Assembly: GCA_002790095.1 (NCBI GenBank)
Contig: PFUL01000007.1
Coordinates: forward strand, 1 to 64,000
Length of the DNA: 64,000 bases
Source: Elusimicrobia bacterium CG_4_9_14_3_um_filter_62_55
GTDB taxonomy: Bacteria; Elusimicrobiota; Elusimicrobia; UBA1565
Direction of reading: 5' to 3'
How positions within the stretch are numbered: the stretch's first letter is position 1; each line of letters opens with the position of its first letter. The position numbers and the translations under genes were made by a program. Below the pieces are notes generated by a model that made no database searches, had not been told where the DNA came from, and worked only from the letters and a program-made list of their open reading frames with translations. Positions 33,350 through 42,268 of the stretch are shown here, one piece after another.

Positions 33350-33355
33350 ATTTTA
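33350..33355 (-). promoter_or_regulatory. -10 box, probable leaderless promoter
   Basis: TAAAAT on the minus strand with eight bases to the GTG at 33341; it decides that start. Confidence 0.45.
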
Positions 33356-33393
33356 CCGCTTTCGCGCGGGCATCACACGCTGCCCCCGCGCGG

Positions 33394-33579
33394 TTAGTTT
33401 CTCCCCTTCCATTCCCGGCACCAGTCCTGGTAGCGACAGGTCGGGGCCTCAGGACGCGACGGCGCCGGTCCGCTGCCGCCGTTAGGCGGACCGTACACGG
33501 GCGGAGGCGCATTTCGGTATGCCCTTGCCGCCCGGCGCAAGGACTCCACATCGAGGGCGGCTGCGATCAGAAGCCCCAC
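33394..33579 (-). CDS. Possible 61-aa protein
   Basis: A short frame from GTG 33579 that overlaps the end of the upstream gene by 13 bases. It begins with a mildly hydrophobic stretch, has a Pro/Gly-rich middle (PPPVYGPPNGG) and ends with CRYQDWCREWKGRN. The paired cysteines and overlap make it plausible, but no homologue is recognised. Confidence 0.35.
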   Translation of the reverse strand: MGLLIAAALDVESLRRAARAYRNAPPPVYGPPNGGSGPAPSRPEAPTCRYQDWCREWKGRN

Positions 33580-34493
33580 GGCTCGACCTCGAATTCCAGA
33601 ATTTTAGATTCCGCCCGCAGCTGGACGTAATTGGGGAACTGGTTCCGGCGATTAATAAAATCCTCGATGATGTCGGCGGTCACATCCAAAGGGAAGGAAA
33701 GATTATGGGGCCAGCGATCGGATGGCATGATATATGCGTAGCCTTCATAAACGGCTTGGATCTTGTATCGCCCCGGCTTGTCGAAGGCGTAGTGCCGTAA
33801 AACGCGGTAGCCGGGAAATCCTTCGTTCAACGGCTGAATGCGTTTAAGTTCTTTCGCGAAATTCTCCTCCTGCATCTTCTGGAGCGACTCGCGCAGTTCT
33901 CGGAATTTCCCGCCGGGAAATTCTTTCTCCAGTGTCGGCTCCGGGCCATGCTCCCCAGTCGCGACACTGCGCGGATTCAAAATGGAGGAATTCGTGAATG
34001 CCGTTTCCCCCGGCAACAAATAGGGTTCGCCTTCTTGGACGACAGGCGAATCGGTTTCGTAAACGAGAACACCGAAAGCGACCGGCGCCTTTCCTTTCCC
34101 GCGCCGAACGAGTTTCCCGTCGGGACCCCAGATTCGAAAGCTGTACCCGGGGTTCGACTCCGATCTTAGGTCCTCCCTGATTAGGGGAATACTCCCGCAA
34201 CAGACATTCTTGATTCCGATCCGATACCAGAGCGTGTACCAGGTCCCGGTCCGGGTCCTGGGCTCTGCAAGTTCCAACGAAAGCTCGATGGGGCCGCATT
34301 TCGGTCGGATCTTTTTGAAACCCCGGGCAAGTTCCACGGGATCGAGTTCATTCCCGACATCCTGGCATGGCTGCGTGCAAGGCGGTTCCGTGTGCCGAAG
34401 CACATAAACATAGAAGCCCGCGAAACCCGCCATCCCCGTAGCGAGGAGTAGCGCCGCAATGCGAAGTAGAATCCGTTTGTTCCCTTGCGCCAT
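33567..34493 (-). CDS. Membrane-anchored extracytoplasmic protein of unknown function
   Basis: A 308-aa protein. The start is ATG 34493 (MAQGNKRILLRIAALLLATG), after AGAAAGAAG. One membrane segment (about residues 8-30) is followed by a beta-rich domain with two cysteine pairs (CTQPCQD; NVCCGS). The C-terminal half contains YAFDKPGRYKIQAVYEG, a pattern seen in Ig-like or DUF-type extracellular domains. Function unknown. Confidence 0.65.
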   Translation of the reverse strand: MAQGNKRILLRIAALLLATGMAGFAGFYVYVLRHTEPPCTQPCQDVGNELDPVELARGFKKIRPKCGPIELSLELAEPRTRTGTWYTLWYRIGIKNVCCGSIPLIREDLRSESNPGYSFRIWGPDGKLVRRGKGKAPVAFGVLVYETDSPVVQEGEPYLLPGETAFTNSSILNPRSVATGEHGPEPTLEKEFPGGKFRELRESLQKMQEENFAKELKRIQPLNEGFPGYRVLRHYAFDKPGRYKIQAVYEGYAYIMPSDRWPHNLSFPLDVTADIIEDFINRRNQFPNYVQLRAESKILEFEVEPWGF

Positions 34494-34792
34494 ACTTCTT
34501 TCTTCTTTGAAAACGCGACGAGGAAGCTCGGCTCGCAACGACGAAGAGCCGCGCTTCCCCTGGTCTCACCCGGTTCCGGCCGGATCGTGGATGCCCCGAG
34601 GCCAATTCCCCAGGCTACAGAGTCGCATCGCTACTGTACCCCGACGCTTCGCCCCCGGCCAGGGTCCATGGGCCCAACGACATGCGCCGAAAGGCCTTGA
34701 CGCGAAGGAGGACCTTCAGAACGCCGCGTCGGCTCGGCCCCGTTCCCGACAGGCATCCGGCGTATTTCCCGCCGTTGAGCGGATTGAAAAAC
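34494..34792. other. Intergenic region without a supported gene
   Basis: About 300 bases between two minus-strand genes. Frames here are short and lack codon-like bias or start signals. A TACAGT on the minus strand near 34630 could be a -10 box for the gene at 33567-34493. Nothing else was recognised. Confidence 0.4.
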
Positions 34793-37333
34793 TCACTCGC
34801 CGGTCTCTGCGGCCAGCAGGACCTCCAAAAAGGCCGCCTCGTCGGAGTCGGTCAACTGCCCGCCCGCCCTGCGGCGCATCGCCGTGAAGGCGGTCGCCAG
34901 CAAGTACCCCTGGAGTTCCCCGGGACGGCGCATGCCTTCCAGCAGCGCCAAAAGCCGCGACGCCTCCAACGCGTCCGCGCACTCGCGCCGCTCCAAGACG
35001 CGAACCGCAAGCAGCAGCATCCGCGAGAACGGCTTTCCGGCGGGGGATCGGGACCATTCCATTAGCGCGCTCCGCAACGCAAGGGCAGGGGACGGGGACG
35101 CCTGTTTTTCCGCCAATCCGGGCGGACCGCGACGGAGCGCGGAATCGATCCCTTCCGGGCGCGGCGCCGGCGCCGGTTCCGGCACGGGCTTTGCCGGCGC
35201 GGCGGCAACGCGTACCGGACGGACCGGCACGATGTCGACGACGGGGGCCGGTGCGACCGGGGCTTCAAATCCGCGGACCGGGAGCAGTTCCTTGATCTGC
35301 GTGGAGCCCGCAAAAATTTTAGGGACGTGGCGGGGATATCCCTGGGTCATTTCGAGCTGCCCGTCCGGATGCGAGGAAACGAAGATCGACAACGGGGCCC
35401 CCTTGGCGGCCGCCGCGCGGACGGCGCGCATGGAAACCATGCCCCCGCCCCGCTCGCGAAACAGGGCGACGCCGTCCAGCCAATCGCGGCTTTTCCAGCG
35501 CTCGGCCTGCGCGTCCCACGCGTCGCAAACGAGATCGAGAAGATGCTCGCGAATGATCGCGTCCCGAGGTCCCGGGTCCTCGGGGTCGTACTCTTCGCCG
35601 AGGCGCCGATACGCCTCACCGGCCGATTCCAAGAGATCCGCGAGAACGCGCATCACGGGACCGTCCAGACGCTGCGGGTTCGGGGCTGCGGCCAACCCGG
35701 GATCGTCGATCGCGGCCTCCAAGCGAAGCCCGCCCAGCGGCCACGGAACCGCCGGGAACGCATGCCCGGAACGCATCCAGCGGATGCGCGAATAACGGGG
35801 ATGCGGGCTCAGCGAGAGTCCGAACTCGCCTCGAACTTTTCCCCGTTCGAACGGAATCCGGATCAACAGATTTGAATCGGTCAACTGCGCCCGGAGGGGT
35901 CCCGAGGGAAGCTCCGGAGCCCGAACCGACGCCGCCGGCCGCACGTTCCCCGAGAAGTAATCTTCAAGGTAGCGGCGATCGGTCTCCCGCGGGGTCCACG
36001 CCGCGGCAAATCCTTCCGCGGCATCGGGAGTCGTCGCGTCCATGAAGGGGACGCAGCCCAGCCAGCGGCGCTGATCATCGAGCGTCCTCAAAGACAACGG
36101 GCGCCCTTGCCCGTCCAACGCCACGGCCGCCCCCCAAAGCGCCTGATTTGCCGGAGCGGCATCCCCTTCCATCTCGGCCCGATGCAGCAAAGAAGCGGCG
36201 CGCGCCGCCCCTATCGCGAGCGAAAAACGCCGAACCAGACCTCGCAGGCGCCGGTCCTCGGAGACGCTTTCCCCCGAGCGACCCGGCAGGATGTCCCCCG
36301 CAAGATCCTTCCATTCCAACAACCCGGAGAGTACCGATTCCCCGGTCGTTTGCTCCTCCCACGGCATCCACTCCCGGCGGTATTCGGCGCTTCTCAAGGC
36401 GCGGAACAAGGCGGCTCCGTGAAACTCAAGATCCGCCTGCGCGCGCGCAAGCAGGCTCGTCGCGTGACGGGTCAAAGCGTCAAGGCATCGCCGATAGAGC
36501 GCGTCGTGCGCGACTCCCGTTTGCGACGCCGTCATCGCGAGGCCGTCGTGCATGAGCGTCGCCGAAACCTGAACGCCCGGCAGAACGAGTTGTTCGACGG
36601 CGACCGTCGTTCCCAAAACGATCCATTCCACGCGGCTTTGCGAGAAGGACCGCGGCGACAGCCAACAACGGCCCCGGAAGTCCGGCTCCGAAAAGGAGGC
36701 CTCGAATTCCTTGCCCGCGAGGGCCTCTTCCTTGTCCCACACCCGGCTGTCGGCCGAAATACGCACCGGCGCCCAGCGGGATCCCTTTTCCAAATGCCCC
36801 AACGCCGCGTCGCAGCGTCCGGGCCGCAGCAGACGGATGCGCATGCGGATTCCGCGCGAGTCCGCCAGATCCTCCGGAATAGCCCCCGGCGGGATTTCGG
36901 AAAGCGTTTCGCCGTGCAGTCCCTCAATGCGGAGCACGCGGACCGCGTCCGCGTCCTGGAACTGCAGCGCGATCGCGTGAAGGCGGGGGGTCAGGCGCAA
37001 AGCCGTCAGGATGCCGACCGCGAGTTCCCGGTTGCGAACGAGGCCGGGGGCCTCGTCTTCCTCGGCGAACAGGCACCGATAGGGGTCGCGCAATTCGGCG
37101 GCGGTCCACGAGAGCCCGTCGAAGCTGAATTCAAGCCCCTGCGCGTCGTGAGAAATCCAAACGCCTTTCGCCTCGGACGCCACGGCGGCGCGCAGCCACG
37201 GGAGCAGAAACAGATCCGGATCGGGCATCTGGAAGCGGACCAGTTTTTCGAGCGCGCGCTCCCGGTCGACCCGGAAAGCTCCCGAGCCGACATGGACGTC
37301 TCGCGGCGATTGCCCAAGCTCTTCGTGTTCCAA
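34793..37333 (-). CDS. Large orphan protein, paralogue of the frameshifted gene at 7663-9235
   Basis: An 846-aa protein, apparently starting at TTG 37333 (TATCCT lies ten bases upstream). The N-terminal 120 residues carry GSGAFRVDRERALEKLVRFQ, LFLLPWLRAAVASEAK, LEFSFDGLSW, DPYRCLF and AVGILTALRLTP, each of which has a counterpart in the 7663-9235 gene. The RAAVASEA helix followed by a FSFDG turn is reminiscent of the N-box and G1 region of GHKL/Hsp90-type ATPase folds, but key Asn and Gly residues are not clear, so this is only a suggestion. A Pro/Ala-rich linker (about 700-760) precedes a helical tail. No membrane segment is seen. Confidence 0.7.
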   Translation of the reverse strand: MEHEELGQSPRDVHVGSGAFRVDRERALEKLVRFQMPDPDLFLLPWLRAAVASEAKGVWISHDAQGLEFSFDGLSWTAAELRDPYRCLFAEEDEAPGLVRNRELAVGILTALRLTPRLHAIALQFQDADAVRVLRIEGLHGETLSEIPPGAIPEDLADSRGIRMRIRLLRPGRCDAALGHLEKGSRWAPVRISADSRVWDKEEALAGKEFEASFSEPDFRGRCWLSPRSFSQSRVEWIVLGTTVAVEQLVLPGVQVSATLMHDGLAMTASQTGVAHDALYRRCLDALTRHATSLLARAQADLEFHGAALFRALRSAEYRREWMPWEEQTTGESVLSGLLEWKDLAGDILPGRSGESVSEDRRLRGLVRRFSLAIGAARAASLLHRAEMEGDAAPANQALWGAAVALDGQGRPLSLRTLDDQRRWLGCVPFMDATTPDAAEGFAAAWTPRETDRRYLEDYFSGNVRPAASVRAPELPSGPLRAQLTDSNLLIRIPFERGKVRGEFGLSLSPHPRYSRIRWMRSGHAFPAVPWPLGGLRLEAAIDDPGLAAAPNPQRLDGPVMRVLADLLESAGEAYRRLGEEYDPEDPGPRDAIIREHLLDLVCDAWDAQAERWKSRDWLDGVALFRERGGGMVSMRAVRAAAAKGAPLSIFVSSHPDGQLEMTQGYPRHVPKIFAGSTQIKELLPVRGFEAPVAPAPVVDIVPVRPVRVAAAPAKPVPEPAPAPRPEGIDSALRRGPPGLAEKQASPSPALALRSALMEWSRSPAGKPFSRMLLLAVRVLERRECADALEASRLLALLEGMRRPGELQGYLLATAFTAMRRRAGGQLTDSDEAAFLEVLLAAETGE

Positions 37334-37440
37334 GTCCGCTCCGAGGATAGGCGTTCGGCCCCGACGGCGCCAGGGCCCCCTTTACCATGGCGCGCCGATG
37401 TTTCATCCCTATTTCGGCGCGATTTGCTTTACTCCCCTCC

Positions 37441-38235
37441 ATGACGCCGCTGACCATCGCCCACCGCGGGGCCCGGAGCCTGGCCCCTGAAAACACCGTG
37501 GTCGCCGCCCGAAAAGCGCACGCGCTGGGCGCCGATCTATGGGAGCTCGACGTCGCCTTCACGGCTGACGGGGAATTGATCGTGTTCCACGACGACTCTC
37601 TCGAACGTACCACCGGGGCCAAGGGCCTCTTTTGGGAAACGACGCTCGAGGAATTCTCGCGACTTGAACCCGGCCGGCGCTTTCTCGAGACGGATCCGTT
37701 CGGACAACTCGCCGCCGGCGCGATCGACGAGGCCGACCGGGACGCCATCGAAAGCGCCCGCGTCCCGACCTTGCTCGAAGCCCTGTCCTTGACGCGGGAG
37801 CTCGATTGGCGCGTGAACGTGGAACTCAAGCGCCTCCCCGCGGCGCGCCCCGACTTCCCGCTGCTGGATCGCGTGCTCGCGGTCGTCGAAGCCTCAGGCG
37901 CCGGACCGGAGCATGTTCTCTTCTCCTCCGGAGAGCACTTCTGGCTCGACGAACTCGCGAAGCGCCGTCCGGAATTCGAACTTCAAGCCCTGATCGGTCT
38001 TCTCCCGCACGAACCGATCGACTATTTGGAATATCGATTCAAAACCTACAACGTCCGCCGCACCCGCGTGCTTCCCGACGCGGTCCGGGAACTCGTCTCG
38101 CGCGGATGCGCGGTGAACGTCTACGTCGTGAACGACGAAGACGAGATGCGCCGCTTCGCCGACGCCGGCGCCGCCGGATTGATCACCGATTTTCCGCAGC
38201 GCCAACTCAACATGATCCGGGAGGGCCGCCTGTGA
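37441..38235 (+). CDS. Glycerophosphodiester phosphodiesterase
   Basis: The frame is open from 37387, but homology starts at ATG 37441 (MTPLTIAHRGARSLAPENT). This 264-aa TIM-barrel enzyme shows the family residues HRG and PENT at the N-terminus, WELDVAFTADGELIVFHDDS (metal Glu/Asp and catalytic His) and VNVELK. The C-terminal VVNDEDEMRRFADAGAAGLITDFP is typical. It hydrolyses glycerophosphodiesters from phospholipid turnover to glycerol-3-phosphate and an alcohol. No signal peptide, so cytoplasmic. It overlaps the next gene by four bases. Confidence 0.93.
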   Translation: MTPLTIAHRGARSLAPENTVVAARKAHALGADLWELDVAFTADGELIVFHDDSLERTTGAKGLFWETTLEEFSRLEPGRRFLETDPFGQLAAGAIDEADRDAIESARVPTLLEALSLTRELDWRVNVELKRLPAARPDFPLLDRVLAVVEASGAGPEHVLFSSGEHFWLDELAKRRPEFELQALIGLLPHEPIDYLEYRFKTYNVRRTRVLPDAVRELVSRGCAVNVYVVNDEDEMRRFADAGAAGLITDFPQRQLNMIREGRL

Positions 38236-39062
38236 GCGCCTCGTATTTGATTCTAAACTGCTACCCCGCCGCCAGCCGAAGAAATTTCGACGCCTCCGAC
38301 ATCGGCCATCCGCACGACTTCTTCACGAAGATCCTCCGAAGGGTTCGCCCGGGCGCGGCCGTCGACGTCCTCTTCGCCGCGGATCCAGGGGCGGCCCTGC
38401 CGACGGGCGCCGCGCTCGCCGACTACGACGGCGTCCTCTGGACCGGATCGGATCTGACCGCCTATCACGCCGACGACGAACGCGTGATCCGCATGATCGA
38501 ACTCGCCCGCGCCGGCTTCGACTCGGGCGCACGGCAATGGGGCAGTTGCTGGGGCGCCCAGATCGCCGCCGTCGCGGCGGGCGGAGAGGTCGCAAAGAAT
38601 CCCAAGGGCCGGGAATGGGCGTTCGCGCGAAACGTTTCCGTGACCCCGGCGGGACGCGCCTCCATGCTCTTTGACGCAAAGGCGGACCGCTTCGACGGCT
38701 ACATCATGCATTTAGACGAAATCGTAAAGCTGCCGGACGGCTGCGAACTCCTGGCGACCAACGACCACACCAAAGTGCAGGCGATCTCGGTTCTGCGCGG
38801 CGCGGGCTCCTTTTGGGCGACGCAATACCACCCCGAGTACGATCTTTTCGAGATGGCGCGACTCATCGCCGGTCGGGCCGGACCGCTCGTGCGGGAAGGC
38901 TTCTTCGAAAACGAAGCGGCGGTGCTCTCGCAGGCCGACGCGATGAAGCGGCTTTACGCAAGCCCCGACAACGCCTCGCTGCGCGCGGCGCTGTCGATCG
39001 GCGACGACCTGCTCGACGCGGCCGTCGTCAACCGCGAACTCGTCAACTGGCTCAACGCCTAA
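38232..39062 (+). CDS. Class I glutamine amidotransferase-like protein
   Basis: A 276-aa protein from GTG 38232 (overlap GTGA with the GDPD gene). The nucleophile elbow is GSCWGAQI and the His-Glu pair lies in ATQYHPEYD, so the catalytic triad is complete. The stand-alone GATase domain is followed by a helical extension of about 80 residues. Stand-alone members often act on gamma-glutamyl compounds or as GMP-synthase-like amidotransferases. Co-translation with a phosphodiesterase gives no further clue. Confidence 0.88.
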   Translation: MSASYLILNCYPAASRRNFDASDIGHPHDFFTKILRRVRPGAAVDVLFAADPGAALPTGAALADYDGVLWTGSDLTAYHADDERVIRMIELARAGFDSGARQWGSCWGAQIAAVAAGGEVAKNPKGREWAFARNVSVTPAGRASMLFDAKADRFDGYIMHLDEIVKLPDGCELLATNDHTKVQAISVLRGAGSFWATQYHPEYDLFEMARLIAGRAGPLVREGFFENEAAVLSQADAMKRLYASPDNASLRAALSIGDDLLDAAVVNRELVNWLNA

Positions 39063-39085
39063 GCCCCGGTCAATCCGGAGCGGAT

Positions 39086-40852
39086 TCAGCCGCCGGTTCC
39101 GAGGAAAATCCGCATTCCGGACCGCATGCTTTTGTGGAAGGCGCGCTGCGCGCCCGGTGTTCCGATGCGTCCGAGCGCCTGGGCGGCGCAATAACGGACA
39201 TCGGGATTGCGGGCGTCGAGCAGCCGCTTAAGATCCTCGACCGCGGCGTCCGATCCCCGCGTTAAATTCCCCAAGGCGATCGCCGCGTTCGCGCTCACGC
39301 GCGGGTCGCGATCACGCAGGGCCGCCCGCAGCGGGTCGACCGCGGGCGCCCCTTTCGCGCCGAGCGCGCCCAAGGCCTCGGCGGCTCGGGCCCGCGTCCT
39401 GGCGTCCTTGGATTTGAGCCGGCCCAACAAGGCGGGCAGCGCGTCGTATTGCGCCTCCGGCCGTCCGTGATCGTCCACCGCCGCGGGAGTCGCGCGCACC
39501 GCGCGTTCTTCGCGCGCACCGGGAACCCGCGGCGCGGCGAGGGACCCCTCCGACTCGCCGAGTTCCCGCCGCAATCGTTCGATGAGCTCGGAGGGAAGTT
39601 CCCCCTCCGGCTCGAATCGCTCGGCGCCGGCGAGCACGCGCGACTCCTCCCGGGGAGCGGGCCCGCGCGGCGGTAGAAGCGTCTCCCCAATCCCCTGCGC
39701 GGCCGCGAGTTCCTCGTTGAGCGAGGCGATCAGGGCGTCGAGTTCCGAAGCGCGCTCGCCGTTGCTGACGGGCTCTCCCGCCGCGGGCTCCGCCGGGCCG
39801 GAAATGTCCACAACGGCGTCCGCGCCGGGCCCCAACAGACGACGCGCGATTTCACGTTCGTCGGGACCCTCGATCGGATAGGCCTGTTCGACCTCCTCGC
39901 GTTCGGCGGCGAGGCGCTCCTCCCGCTGAAACGCCGCTTCTTCTTCGAGGTAGTTCCGCCTGCGTGCCGGAGCCGTCGGTGCCGCGACGGCGACCGCCTT
40001 GGGAAGCGCCTTAGGATCGACCGGATGCGGCCGACAGCACTGTACCCAATTCAAATCCCCTTGCCGGTGACGGTCCGTCCGGCGGTACTTGAAATCCCGG
40101 TTCTCCCACGGGCGAGCCGCCGTCGGTTCCAGCAAGGACCATTCCGCCGGGCATTCTTCGGGCACCAAGCGGCATTCCACCTGAATCGGCCGCCCGGTCG
40201 CCGCGGTGACCGGTCCCGTTTCCGGATTTCCGGGACAGCACAGCGCGACCCCGGCGTCCCCCCCGCGCCCCTTTAGAATCTTCGCGTTGTAGGGCGGCAT
40301 TCCGATCCCGCGCAGGAAGGTCCGCTTCGGACAGATCTCGCCTCGTTTTTTACGGTAGTGGATGTACTGGCATCCTTTATCATCTACCGCCGTCGCCCCC
40401 GTCGTCTCCGAGCGCGAAGCGATGCGTCCCCCCTTTTTCTCGGCCGCGGACCAAGACCAGGTTCGGCAGGCCCCGCTGTCCTCCCGAATGCGTCCCGCGC
40501 TGCTCGGCGGACTCTCACCTCCCGCCCGGCCCAACCAATGGAGCGCCGCGAGGCGAACCCAGGGACAGGCTTCCTTTCGGGCGATGCGTTCGAAAATAAC
40601 GCGGTCGCCGAAGCCTGTTCTCCCGAGCCAATGAACCGCGGTCAAGCGCACCTGCCAATCGGGATCCTGCGCCGCCTTTTTAATGCCTTCTTGACCGTAG
40701 ACTCCTTTTTGGCCGAGCTGATGGATCGCGTAAATCCGCTCGTTCCACTGCCCCTTTTCCACCAAGGATTCGTAGAAGGCGACCTCTTGCGCATACGGCG
40801 CGGCCCCCGCCCCGGGCGCCCATGCTAACAGCAGCGATAAGAGAACCGCCAT
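39086..40852 (-). CDS. Secreted HEAT-repeat protein
   Basis: A 588-aa protein with a signal peptide (residues 1-17). Short HEAT/PBS-lyase-type repeats occur at both ends: WQVRLTAVHWLGRTG and WVRLAALHWLGRAG near the N-terminus, and RTRARAAEALGALGAKG, RVSANAAIALGNLTRG and DVRYCAAQALGRIGTPG near the C-terminus. The middle is a cysteine-containing segment (including CCPGNPETG and QCCRPHP) and an acidic disordered linker. Such repeats form protein-binding solenoids. TATCCT lies seven bases before the ATG. Confidence 0.8.
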   Translation of the reverse strand: MAVLLSLLLAWAPGAGAAPYAQEVAFYESLVEKGQWNERIYAIHQLGQKGVYGQEGIKKAAQDPDWQVRLTAVHWLGRTGFGDRVIFERIARKEACPWVRLAALHWLGRAGGESPPSSAGRIREDSGACRTWSWSAAEKKGGRIASRSETTGATAVDDKGCQYIHYRKKRGEICPKRTFLRGIGMPPYNAKILKGRGGDAGVALCCPGNPETGPVTAATGRPIQVECRLVPEECPAEWSLLEPTAARPWENRDFKYRRTDRHRQGDLNWVQCCRPHPVDPKALPKAVAVAAPTAPARRRNYLEEEAAFQREERLAAEREEVEQAYPIEGPDEREIARRLLGPGADAVVDISGPAEPAAGEPVSNGERASELDALIASLNEELAAAQGIGETLLPPRGPAPREESRVLAGAERFEPEGELPSELIERLRRELGESEGSLAAPRVPGAREERAVRATPAAVDDHGRPEAQYDALPALLGRLKSKDARTRARAAEALGALGAKGAPAVDPLRAALRDRDPRVSANAAIALGNLTRGSDAAVEDLKRLLDARNPDVRYCAAQALGRIGTPGAQRAFHKSMRSGMRIFLGTGG

Positions 40853-40859
40853 ACTGCCG

Positions 40860-40865
40860 AGGATA
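40860..40865 (-). promoter_or_regulatory. -10 box, probable leaderless promoter
   Basis: TATCCT on the minus strand, seven bases before the ATG at 40852. Confidence 0.45.
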
Positions 40866-40902
40866 ACACCTTAAAGTCCGGCACGCCAGCCGACGAATTA
40901 GG

Positions 40903-40908
40903 TATAAT
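40903..40908 (+). promoter_or_regulatory. -10 box of the cyclase gene
   Basis: TATAAT on the plus strand, giving a leader of about 65 bases with a strong GGAGG ribosome binding site before ATG 40980. No clear -35 box. Confidence 0.5.
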
Positions 40909-40979
40909 GCCTCACGAACGCTCGGGTTTATTAGTGGAAGGAAGTAAAAACCCCGGGCTTTTGCCGAGAAGGAGGCCGT

Positions 40980-42254
40980 ATGGGGTACTGGATAAGAAAA
41001 ATCATTCTGCGGACGCTGGATATCGCCTCGATGCTTTTGTCCAAGGTCCTCATCGCGGGCATCGGCCTGTTTTTCGCCGGGGTCGGCATTTCTCTGATCC
41101 CCCATTTCGAGACCTACTCGGCCCTCAAGAAGGTAGTTTTATTCGATGCGAAACTGCGCGCCCCCTTGATGAAGTGGATGCACGCGAACCTCCCCTTTAA
41201 GTTCGAAGGATTCGACGCCGCCCCATGGATTTACATCACAACGCTGTTTCTCACACTCGTCGTCATCGAGTTCTATCGCGACCGCAACTTCGAGCAGCGC
41301 GAAGTTCTCTCGATGAAGCGCAAAACCGAAATCGAGAAAAAGAACGCGGTCAAACAAAAACTCGACAAACAAAAGAAGCTTAAGGCGGAGCTCGCGATGC
41401 TCGAGGCCCAAGCCGCCGCGCGCGACGCCGAGCGCGAGAAGATCCGCAAAGAGCAGGAGGCTCTCTATAAGGTCCAGCGAGACGCCATCGCCGCCGCGCA
41501 GCGCGCCTCCCAAGAGCGGAGCGCGAGAGAACGCGCCGAACGCGGGGCCGAAGCCCTTGTCCGGGACGCCTCCCCCGATAAACAGGCCCTCGAAGCCGCC
41601 AAGCGCGAGGCCGCCGAAGCCGAGAAAGCCGCTACGGACGAAAGCGCCGCAAGCAAGCGCGAGGAACTGATGGAGCTCCTCGCCCAAACCAAGAAATCAC
41701 TCGACGAGCAAAAACGCAATCTCGCCTTTTTGGCGATGGACGTCGTCAACTCCACAGGCATGAAGCAGGGAGAAGATCCGGCCATCGCCGCCCGCGACTT
41801 CCGCCAATACAAAAAGCACGTCATGAGCGCGCTTCAAAAGCACGGCTACCTGAAGCTCGCCTGGACGCCCGACGGTCAGATGATCTGCTTTTCGACCGTC
41901 GAGGCCGCGATCAAGGCCGGCCAGGACGTTCTCTCCGGGCTCGAGACCTTCAACCGCGAGATCAAGGCGATGAAAATGGATTTCCGCCTGCGCGCCGGCA
42001 TCAACGCCGGGCGCGTGCTCTATGACGAGGACATCCCGATGGAGGAGATGTCCGACCGCGTGATCGACATCACGGGCCACATGCAGAAGTACGCGCCCGC
42101 CGACTCGATCTTCATCAGCGCGGAGGCCCTTGGGGACCGCGCCGTCGAGTTCAAGTTCGCTCCGGTGGAGAAGGTCGTGGACGGCTGCAAGGTGTTCTGC
42201 TGGAAAGCCCCCTCGGCCGAGGACGATCCGAAACCCGACGCGGTCGCCGCCTGA
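40980..42254 (+). CDS. Membrane adenylate/guanylate cyclase-like protein with a coiled coil
   Basis: A 424-aa protein. Two membrane segments (about 18-40 and 80-97) enclose a short periplasmic loop. A long charged coiled coil (about 100-235, Lys/Glu/Ala-rich) leads to a class III cyclase domain (about 240-410). The first metal Asp is in FLAMDVVNSTG, and the second position is the Asp of WTPDGQMICF. RLRAGINAGRV is the conserved strand-helix of the fold. The substrate-specifying residues are not obvious, so cAMP production is likely but not certain. The coiled coil suggests signal transmission by dimer twisting. Confidence 0.85.
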   Translation: MGYWIRKIILRTLDIASMLLSKVLIAGIGLFFAGVGISLIPHFETYSALKKVVLFDAKLRAPLMKWMHANLPFKFEGFDAAPWIYITTLFLTLVVIEFYRDRNFEQREVLSMKRKTEIEKKNAVKQKLDKQKKLKAELAMLEAQAAARDAEREKIRKEQEALYKVQRDAIAAAQRASQERSARERAERGAEALVRDASPDKQALEAAKREAAEAEKAATDESAASKREELMELLAQTKKSLDEQKRNLAFLAMDVVNSTGMKQGEDPAIAARDFRQYKKHVMSALQKHGYLKLAWTPDGQMICFSTVEAAIKAGQDVLSGLETFNREIKAMKMDFRLRAGINAGRVLYDEDIPMEEMSDRVIDITGHMQKYAPADSIFISAEALGDRAVEFKFAPVEKVVDGCKVFCWKAPSAEDDPKPDAVAA

Positions 42255-42256
42255 TC

Positions 42257-42262
42257 TATAAT
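42257..42262 (+). promoter_or_regulatory. -10 box of a probable leaderless promoter
   Basis: TATAAT, then AGGGGC, then GTG 42269; it sits in the 14-base gap after the cyclase gene. Confidence 0.55.
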
Positions 42263-42268
42263 AGGGGC

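Noticed and set aside
37806-38231. N-terminal extension of the amidotransferase frame upstream of 38232
   Set aside because: It overlaps the phosphodiesterase gene and is Arg-rich; the GTG at 38232 overlaps that gene's stop and begins the conserved domain.
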